This document shows positions 21,413 through 25,906 of a stretch of DNA of 25,906 bases, one piece after another; position 1 is the stretch's first letter, and each line of letters starts with the position of its first letter. This stretch comes from a virus: positions 1 through 25,906 of IMG/VR virus record IMGVR_UViG_3300042298_000163; one strand, written 5' to 3'. The notes under the pieces are model-generated. The model saw nothing but the letters and a program-made list of their open reading frames with translations. It was not told where the DNA came from and made no database searches. The position numbers and the translations under genes are program-made.

Positions 21413-21452
21413 AACATTTTTTAATTTTTTGTTTTTTTAAAAATCAATTAAC
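21413..21452. other. AT-rich tract, possible unwinding element or terminator tail
   Basis: Only four of 40 bases are G or C. Runs of T6, T6 and T7 are followed by A5. Next to four DnaA boxes it resembles a DNA-unwinding element; after GC-rich hairpins it also resembles a transcription-termination tail. A run of C7 then directly precedes the next gene's ATG. Confidence 0.6.
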
Positions 21453-21461
21453 ATCCCCCCC

Positions 21462-22874
21462 ATGCCGATCTACCAAAACGCTTTAGCCCAGCGTCCAGCC
21501 AACAGGCTGGCGTACCAAGACACCATGAGTGCGACCCCGCGCAACCAGGTGCTTGGGTACTTGGCTGATTTGGCGGCTGCGTCTTACGCACCGCAGCGCA
21601 CGCAGCAGATGCAGGGCATGGCGCAGTTCTTGTCACTGCCAGCGGTGAGTCAGACGCTGGACCGGCTGTCCTATGGTGAGCCACTGACCACTGGCAGAGG
21701 GATGACCACCCAGATCAGGCCAGAGGCAATTGAGGCGGCAATGGCCGTAGCACCACTGGCGCAACCGGTGACGATGGCGACGCTGGAGGCGGCAAGGCAG
21801 GCACGCAGGGCTGCGATGGCTGGTGGCCGTATGGCTGGCGAGGAGTTGGCTGCACGCATGATGTCTGGGCAGTCAACGATACCTGGCGTGCCGGCTGCGT
21901 TTGCGCCATCGCCTGTGAACTTTGCTGTGCCGCCATCTGGCCGCAGTGGGTTTGGTGCATTTGACCCGAGGTATGACCCGAGGGTGTTGGAGCAAGAGCG
22001 TTTGCGTGGCATGACTCGGGACATTCAGTTGAATCCTGGTGCGGCGAATGCACCGGCTGTTTCACTGGCTGATTTTGAGGGCAGGCCGTTTATCACGAGC
22101 ATGGCTGACAGGACGGCTGCTGGTGGTAAGTTGGTGGGCATCAATGATGTGCGGTTTAACAGGCCGGTGGAGTTGCGTGGCGGTCAGGACTACATGTTCA
22201 GCAATCCTGGTCAGGTGTGGGCATCTGGACAAGGGCCGGCCAAGGCTTTGATGAAGTATGCGGAAGAGGTCAAGAGCGCAACGGGTCAGAATCCTTTGTA
22301 TTTGCCGTATCGCATGGCGCCAACTGGTGGTGATTTTGCGCAAATGACGGGTGAGACGATGTTGGCGTATGCTGACAGCGCGATGGGGAAAATTCAAAAG
22401 AGAAGCCTAGACAAGTCGATCAAGAAGATGATTCCTGATTGGTCTGGTGTGTCAGATCCGGCCAGTGTGCAGCAGTTCCGCGATGCGCCAGACAAGGTGC
22501 GCAAGGCCGTGAAAAATATGATGGACACCAATTTCCGCAATACTGGAGGTCTGAACATTGGTGGCGCAAGGTTGGCCGTGTCTGACCCTGCGCAATTGGC
22601 TGCGCAAGAGGGTGGTGTGATGAACGTGGGTGAGATCTTTGCTGGAAGCCCGTTGTTGAGATCGACGCATCCGGCGTACCCAGGTGGGGTGCCGGGTCAG
22701 GGCATTGGCACCTTGGCTGAAGATGTCAATGTGTTTGAGTTGTTGCCGCAAGTGGTTCAAGGCCGTGGCATACCGGACCCAAAAAATCCGAGGGCATCAG
22801 ATTTAAGGGCGATGCAAATGCACCCTTACGCGGGAGTCATCACCAACCAGTTGCTCAAGCGCCTGGGATACTGA
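21462..22874 (+). CDS. Large protein between terminase genes, unknown (polyvalent/virion-type)
   Basis: The 470-residue product has an N-terminus MPIYQNALAQRP, a helical Ala/Met-rich region (30-140), a Pro/Gly-rich linker (140-185) and a well-conserved-looking C-terminal domain of about 280 residues with INDVRFNRPVELRGGQDYMF, YLPYRMAPTGGDFAQMTGET and FELLPQVVQGRGIPDPKNPR. I recall a domain of this kind within very long phage polyvalent or ejected proteins, but cannot name its activity. There is no Shine-Dalgarno sequence: seven Cs precede the ATG. An alternative start (21525) also lacks one. Possible roles are a virion-delivered factor or a packaging-associated protein; both are guesses. Confidence 0.72.
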   Translation: MPIYQNALAQRPANRLAYQDTMSATPRNQVLGYLADLAAASYAPQRTQQMQGMAQFLSLPAVSQTLDRLSYGEPLTTGRGMTTQIRPEAIEAAMAVAPLAQPVTMATLEAARQARRAAMAGGRMAGEELAARMMSGQSTIPGVPAAFAPSPVNFAVPPSGRSGFGAFDPRYDPRVLEQERLRGMTRDIQLNPGAANAPAVSLADFEGRPFITSMADRTAAGGKLVGINDVRFNRPVELRGGQDYMFSNPGQVWASGQGPAKALMKYAEEVKSATGQNPLYLPYRMAPTGGDFAQMTGETMLAYADSAMGKIQKRSLDKSIKKMIPDWSGVSDPASVQQFRDAPDKVRKAVKNMMDTNFRNTGGLNIGGARLAVSDPAQLAAQEGGVMNVGEIFAGSPLLRSTHPAYPGGVPGQGIGTLAEDVNVFELLPQVVQGRGIPDPKNPRASDLRAMQMHPYAGVITNQLLKRLGY

Positions 22875-23061
22875 ACAGGAATTTGGGGTTAAATTTGCTG
22901 GCGAATTTTTCACCGTACCGAGCAGACAGGAATGCCCGCACCGATTCTTCGGTGACAACGCTTACGCCGGTGACAACGCACCTGGTTTCATGCAAGCCAA
23001 GTGCGTCAAGCATTTGCTTTGGCATCTTGATGTCGGTGTTGACAATTGGAGATAGAATCAT
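22855..23061 (-). CDS. Small convergent gene inside the late region, unknown function
   Basis: The 68-residue frame lies opposite the late genes, its end overlapping the upstream gene's 3' end by 20 bases. The product, including MPKQMLDALGLHETRCVVTG and VRAFLSARYGEKFASKFNPK, has normal composition and helical pattern, more protein-like than the plus-strand frame over the same bases. Directly before its ATG lies a promoter whose -10 ends six bases upstream, so its mRNA would be leaderless; this fits the lack of a properly spaced ribosome site. An internal ATG at 23025 is an alternative start. Confidence 0.48.
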   Translation of the reverse strand: MILSPIVNTDIKMPKQMLDALGLHETRCVVTGVSVVTEESVRAFLSARYGEKFASKFNPKFLFSIPGA

Positions 23062-23089
23062 GGCTCCATTCTATCAAAACGCTAGATAA
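23060..23089 (+). CDS. Nine-codon leader peptide before the large terminase (tentative)
   Basis: ATG at 23060 follows GGAG with an eight-base spacing and reads MAPFYQNAR, then TAA. The stop is immediately followed by the terminase ATG (TAAATG), and the terminase has no ribosome site of its own, so translation may be coupled through this mini-frame. The peptide resembles the first residues of the 470-residue protein (MPIYQNALA), also at DNA level, so it may instead be a truncated copy of that gene's beginning. Confidence 0.45.
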   Translation: MAPFYQNAR

Positions 23090-23096
23090 ATGCAAA
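23068..23096 (-). promoter_or_regulatory. Leftward promoter with operator-like repeat next to the large terminase
   Basis: On the minus strand TTTGCA (23096-23091) and TAGAAT (23073-23068) are separated by 17 bases. The spacer and -10 hold TCTAGCG-TTT-TGATAGA (23086-23070), matching the central operator consensus and placed relative to -10 exactly as in the main leftward promoter. It also overlaps one arm of an 8-bp inverted repeat, GATAGAAT (23051-23058) with ATTCTATC (23068-23075). The terminase ATG (23090) lies inside this element. Confidence 0.58.
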
Positions 23097-24616
23097 CCAC
23101 CATCTACAAGCCCGAAGACGAACAGGAGTTAATGGCAACGCTGTGGACACCGGCGATTGCCGATGACCCCGAAGCCTTTGTGCTGTTTGCTTTTCCTTGG
23201 GGCCAAGAGAACACGCCACTGGCGAACTTCAAGGGGCCAAGGAAGTGGCAGAGGGAGGTGCTGCGTGAGATCACTGAGCACATCAAGCGCCAGGGTGGCC
23301 GCATAGACTTTGAGACACTGCGCAATGCTGTGTCTTCTGGCCGTGGTATTGGCAAGTCTGCACTGGTGTCGTGGCTCACCATCTGGATGCTGTCCACCAG
23401 GATTGGCTCGACCACCATCATTTCGGCCAACTCAGAGTCGCAGCTTCGTGCGGTGACATGGGCCGAGATCACCAAGTGGTTGGCGATGAGCATTAACAGC
23501 CACTGGTTTGAAGTTGCGGCGACCAAGATCACCCCTGCCAACTGGCTCACTGAGCTGGTGGAAAAAGACCTGAAAAAAGGCACACGCTATTGGGCTGTTG
23601 AGGGCAGGCTGTGGTCAGCCGAAAACCCAGATGCCTATGCTGGAGTTCACAACTTTGATGGTGTGATGGTGATCTTCGACGAAGCATCCGGTATTGAGGA
23701 CAGCATCTGGGCAGTGACTGCTGGATTCTTTACCGAAAACACACCTAATCGCTTGTGGCTGGCTTTTTCCAACCCACGGCGAAACACGGGGTACTTCTAC
23801 GAAACCTTTCACAGCAAGAGGGATTTCTGGAACACCAAGGTGGTGGATGCCCGGACGGTGGAAGGCACTGACAAGGCTGTGTACCAGAACATCATTGACG
23901 AGTATGGACCAGACAGCAGCCAGGCTCACGTCGAGGTTTACGGGCAGTTCCCGAACGCTGGTGACGACCAGTTCATTCCGTCAAACATTGTGGATGAAGC
24001 GATGGGCAGGTCTAAGTACAAGGACCAGACAGCGCCGATCATCATTGGAGTTGACCCAGCTAGGTTTGGAGCAGATGCCACGGTGATTGCCATCAGGCAG
24101 GGCCGTGACATTGTGCGCATTGACCGGCATCGAGGGGATGACACCATGACGGTGGTGGGACACATCATTGAGGCCATTGAGGAGTTCAAGCCTGCCCTGG
24201 TGGTGATTGATGAGGGAGGTCTTGGCGCTGGCATTGTTGACCGGCTGAAAGAGCAGCGGTACAAGATCAAGGGTGTCAACTTTGGCAACAAGAGTGCGAA
24301 CCCCATCATGTACGGCAATAAGCGTGCTGAGATGTGGGGCAAGATGAAAGATTGGCTGAGATCTGCCAGCATTCCAAAGGACAGGTTCTTGAAGACTGAT
24401 CTGGTTTCGCCTATGATCAAGCCTGATTCAAGAGGTACGATTTTTCTGGAGAGCAAGAAGGACATGAAAGCCCGTGGCTTGGCGTCACCCGATGCTGCTG
24501 ACGCCATTTGCGTGACTTTCGCGTTCCCTGTGGCTCACAGAGAGTACACTGAGCAACCACTCACTAGGCGCAACGCTCAAAACGGTGCTGCCACAAATTC
24601 ATGGATGGGTTCGTGA
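23090..24616 (+). CDS. terL: Terminase large subunit (packaging ATPase and nuclease)
   Basis: The 508-residue protein packs DNA into the procapsid and cuts it. The N-terminal ATPase shows the adenine-proximal FKGPRKWQREVL (47-58), a Walker A-like SSGRGIGKS (82-90), and Walker B VMVIFDE (192-198) followed by a coupling segment LAFSNPR (224-230). The C-terminal RNase H-fold nuclease has its acidic residues in GVDPARFGADA (Asp322), VVIDEGG (Asp374) and SPDAADAI (near 466-473). Length is normal. The first ATG has no ribosome site and may depend on the mini-frame before it; ATG 23132 with AGGAG three bases upstream is an alternative start. The stop overlaps the next gene by one base. Confidence 0.94.
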   Translation: MQTTIYKPEDEQELMATLWTPAIADDPEAFVLFAFPWGQENTPLANFKGPRKWQREVLREITEHIKRQGGRIDFETLRNAVSSGRGIGKSALVSWLTIWMLSTRIGSTTIISANSESQLRAVTWAEITKWLAMSINSHWFEVAATKITPANWLTELVEKDLKKGTRYWAVEGRLWSAENPDAYAGVHNFDGVMVIFDEASGIEDSIWAVTAGFFTENTPNRLWLAFSNPRRNTGYFYETFHSKRDFWNTKVVDARTVEGTDKAVYQNIIDEYGPDSSQAHVEVYGQFPNAGDDQFIPSNIVDEAMGRSKYKDQTAPIIIGVDPARFGADATVIAIRQGRDIVRIDRHRGDDTMTVVGHIIEAIEEFKPALVVIDEGGLGAGIVDRLKEQRYKIKGVNFGNKSANPIMYGNKRAEMWGKMKDWLRSASIPKDRFLKTDLVSPMIKPDSRGTIFLESKKDMKARGLASPDAADAICVTFAFPVAHREYTEQPLTRRNAQNGAATNSWMGS

Positions 24617-24879
24617 TGGCTACCAAGAAAAGTGTTTCCCTCTCTGTCGGTCGTGGCGAGAAGCTGCCTGCATCCAAGGGCGCGGGCTTGACAGAGAAGG
24701 GCCGTGCAAAGTACAACGCAGCTACTGGCAGCAATCTCAAAGCGCCAGCGCCCAGCCCCAAGACAAAGGCCGACCAGGGCCGTAAAGATTCGTTCTGTGC
24801 CCGCATGGAAGGGGTTGTCAAAAACGCCAAAGGTCCAGCAGAACGGGCCAAGGCATCACTTAAAAGATGGAAGTGCTGA
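24616..24879 (+). CDS. Small basic protein (DUF6321-like)
   Basis: The 87-residue product is very basic and shows VSLSVGRGEKLPASKGAGLT, then EKGRAKYNAATGSNLKAPAP and KDSFCARMEGVVKNAKGPAE. I recognise this as the DUF6321-type pattern common beside phage terminases. The ATG shares one base with the terminase stop (TGATG); an upstream ATG at 24601 lies inside terL. The basic content suggests DNA binding, unproven. Confidence 0.8.
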   Translation: MATKKSVSLSVGRGEKLPASKGAGLTEKGRAKYNAATGSNLKAPAPSPKTKADQGRKDSFCARMEGVVKNAKGPAERAKASLKRWKC

Positions 24880-24881
24880 TC

Positions 24882-25046
24882 ATGGCTACAAAACCCGGAC
24901 TCTATGCAAACATCAACGCCAAGCGCGAGCGTATCGCTGCTGGCTCTGGCGAGAAGATGCGCAAACCCGGCGCTGCCGGTGCACCTACGGCCAAGGACTT
25001 TAAGGAGTCGGCCAAGACTGCAAAACCTGCTAAAAAGGCCAAGTGA
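24882..25046 (+). CDS. 54-residue basic protein, unknown function
   Basis: The frame begins MATKPGLYANINAKRERIAA and continues GSGEKMRKPGAAGAPTAKDF, ending in Lys/Ala repeats. This small protein is a frequent companion of phage terminase and portal genes in my memory, with no known role. GGAAG lies eight bases upstream. Its stop shares one base with the next start (TGATG). Confidence 0.8.
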   Translation: MATKPGLYANINAKRERIAAGSGEKMRKPGAAGAPTAKDFKESAKTAKPAKKAK

Positions 25047-25198
25047 TGCCACTCGTCAAGTCACCCTCAAAAGAGGCATTTCGCAAGAACGTCAAGGCCG
25101 AAGTGTCTGCGGGTAAACCCGTAGCCCAAAGTGTGGCAATCGCGTATGCCGTCAAACGTGAAGCTGCCAAAAAACCAACAATGAAGACCAAAAAATGA
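25046..25198 (+). CDS. 50-residue basic protein, unknown function
   Basis: The frame begins MPLVKSPSKEAFRKNVKAEV and continues SAGKPVAQSVAIAYAVKREA, ending in a Lys-rich tail. The KSKEAFRKNV...GKPVAQSVAIAYAVKR layout is typical of a short phage protein near terminases. It is coupled on both sides (TGATG, ATGA). Role unknown; the positive charge suggests nucleic-acid or scaffold contact. Confidence 0.8.
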   Translation: MPLVKSPSKEAFRKNVKAEVSAGKPVAQSVAIAYAVKREAAKKPTMKTKK

Positions 25199-25443
25199 GC
25201 CTCCAAGCCCTGCAAGACTGCCTGATCGTGCGTCCAGACATGGAAAAACACGAGTTGTTTATCCTTTTGAGACAGAAACAAACTGGCACGGGTGTGGTAA
25301 TCTCCGTTGGGCCTGAAGCCAAGGACGTGAAAGTCGGCGACAAAGTGCTATTTGGTGATTCCATCGGCCAAGACCTAAAATACGAGGGTGACAACCTTCT
25401 GGTCATGAGGGAATCACACACCCTCGGAGTATTTGACGCATGA
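25195..25443 (+). CDS. GroES-like co-chaperonin
   Basis: The 82-residue product resembles the Cpn10/GroES fold: LQALQDCLIVRPD (3-15) as first strand, then a loop (EKHELFILLRQKQTG, 17-31) in the mobile-loop position with a hydrophobic FIL in place of GroES IVL, GTGVVISVGPEA, VKVGDKVLFGDSIG (46-59) and EGDNLLVMRESHTL. It is about 15 residues shorter than bacterial GroES. Phage co-chaperonins such as T4 gp31 replace GroES so that host GroEL can fold large capsid proteins. Its place between the terminase block and the portal, just before where the coat gene should be, fits that role. Stop and portal start overlap (ATGA). Confidence 0.82.
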   Translation: MSLQALQDCLIVRPDMEKHELFILLRQKQTGTGVVISVGPEAKDVKVGDKVLFGDSIGQDLKYEGDNLLVMRESHTLGVFDA

Positions 25444-25906
25444 AAGACACCACCGGAATCGTAGCCGCAGCAAATGTGGCAAAAAACGGACCAAACTCGT
25501 CAAAAGGCGGTTCCGAGGAAATTCTGACCGTTGCCCGTTCACGTTTGAACACAGCGATGACTGCGTTTTCCGAGACTCGGGAAGACGAACTCGACGATTT
25601 GCGGTTCTACGCTGGCTCTCCAGACAACCAGTGGCAGTGGCCCGCTGATGTGCTCCAGACCCGTGGCTCTTTGCAGGGCCAAACGATCAACGCCCGCCCC
25701 TGCCTAACCATCAACAAGCTGCCGCAGCACGTTCACCAAGTGACGAACGAGCAGCGCATGAACCGTCCCGGCATCAAGGTGATCCCGGCTGACGACAAGG
25801 CCGATGTGGACATGGCAGACGTGTTCAACGGCGTGATTCGCCACATTGAGTACATCTCCGATGCTGACGTGGCCTACGACACCGCCTGCGAGAACCAAGT
25901 GTCCTA
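25440..25906 (+). CDS. Portal protein, P22 gp1-like, N-terminal part cut by window edge
   Basis: The first 155 residues are visible. Features are ILTVARSRLNTAMTAFSETR (28-47), DLRFYAGSPDNQW (54-66), INARPCLTINKLPQHVHQVT (82-101) and NEQRMNRPGIKVIP (102-115), the pattern of P22-type portals (DNA-entry dodecamer at one capsid vertex). The full protein should be roughly 700 residues. It follows the GroES-like gene with an ATGA overlap. Confidence 0.9.
   Translation, partial: MKDTTGIVAAANVAKNGPNSSKGGSEEILTVARSRLNTAMTAFSETREDELDDLRFYAGSPDNQWQWPADVLQTRGSLQGQTINARPCLTINKLPQHVHQVTNEQRMNRPGIKVIPADDKADVDMADVFNGVIRHIEYISDADVAYDTACENQVS

Noticed and set aside
21056-21424. 122-codon plus frame after the small terminase, GTG start
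   Set aside because: Covers DnaA boxes, a palindrome and a G-rich hairpin, ends in Gly/Ala/Pro low complexity, and has no ribosome site or recognisable motif. The GTGA overlap with the small terminase stop leaves a small chance that its first part is translated.
22883-23089. 68-codon plus-strand frame ending just before the large terminase
   Set aside because: Its first part has poor composition (Ser/Thr/Leu-rich, no pattern) and no ribosome site; only its last nine codons, with their own GGAG and ATG, are kept as a tentative leader.
1-25906. tRNA genes, CRISPR arrays, insertion sequences, integrase or attachment site
   Set aside because: No cloverleaf-like sequence, regular spacer-repeat array, transposase or integrase motif was noticed while reading; the GTACCGA array has spacings too short and irregular for CRISPR.

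Overview
The window looks like most of the genome of a P22-like (short-tailed) double-stranded DNA phage. The evidence is a P22 gp10-type packaged-DNA stabilisation protein, a tail-needle-like protein, a three-gene DNA-ejection block, terminase genes and a P22 gp1-type portal that runs off the right edge. Moderately GC-rich base composition, good Shine-Dalgarno sites, canonical TTATCCACA DnaA boxes and the flavour of the proteins suggest a Gram-negative, probably beta-proteobacterial (freshwater Burkholderiales-like) host; the host is an inference. No integrase and no full-length CI-type repressor are visible. If the molecule is circular or circularly permuted, the unseen part should hold the rest of the portal, scaffold, coat and head-completion genes.

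Layout. (1) 1-8101, plus strand: virion genes (partial fibre/decoration-like protein, gp10-like, coiled-coil needle with knob, two small virion-type proteins, three ejection-type proteins). (2) 8131-9761, plus strand: lysis cassette (two small membrane-anchored proteins, holin-like protein, M15 peptidase endolysin). (3) 9749-17400, minus strand: one long leftward early operon of about 19 tightly overlapping genes. It holds a recombination set (Sak4-like ATPase, DUF669 protein, PD-(D/E)XK nuclease with a Cas4-like cysteine set, SF2 helicase), DUF3310 and many tiny genes, several of them under 60 codons. (4) 17401-17566: divergent control region with a strong leftward promoter, three operator-like sites and a rightward promoter that should give a leaderless mRNA. 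(5) 17567-21059, plus strand: Cro/YdaS-like regulator, TOPRIM primase-helicase, a 17-copy GTACCGA repeat array, RusA resolvase, a micro-gene and the small terminase. (6) 21060-21461: non-coding, with four DnaA boxes, GC-rich hairpins and an AT-rich tract. (7) 21462-25906, plus strand: a protein of unknown role, a short regulatory segment with a convergent small gene, large terminase, three small basic proteins, a GroES-like co-chaperonin and the portal.

How it works together (inference): the small regulator at 17567 probably binds a 17-bp inverted repeat (TCWAGCR-N3-YGMTAGA). In four places its last bases TAGA form the start of a -10 hexamer (TAGAAT or TAGACT): twice in the central control region, once inside the leftward operon before the DUF3310 gene, and once at the edge of the large terminase gene. 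This would be a small phage-wide regulon. Two replication-origin-like regions (GTACCGA repeats and a DnaA-box cluster) flank the RusA/small terminase genes. These two regions and the 19-bp promoter-operator element are the most noteworthy parts of the window.
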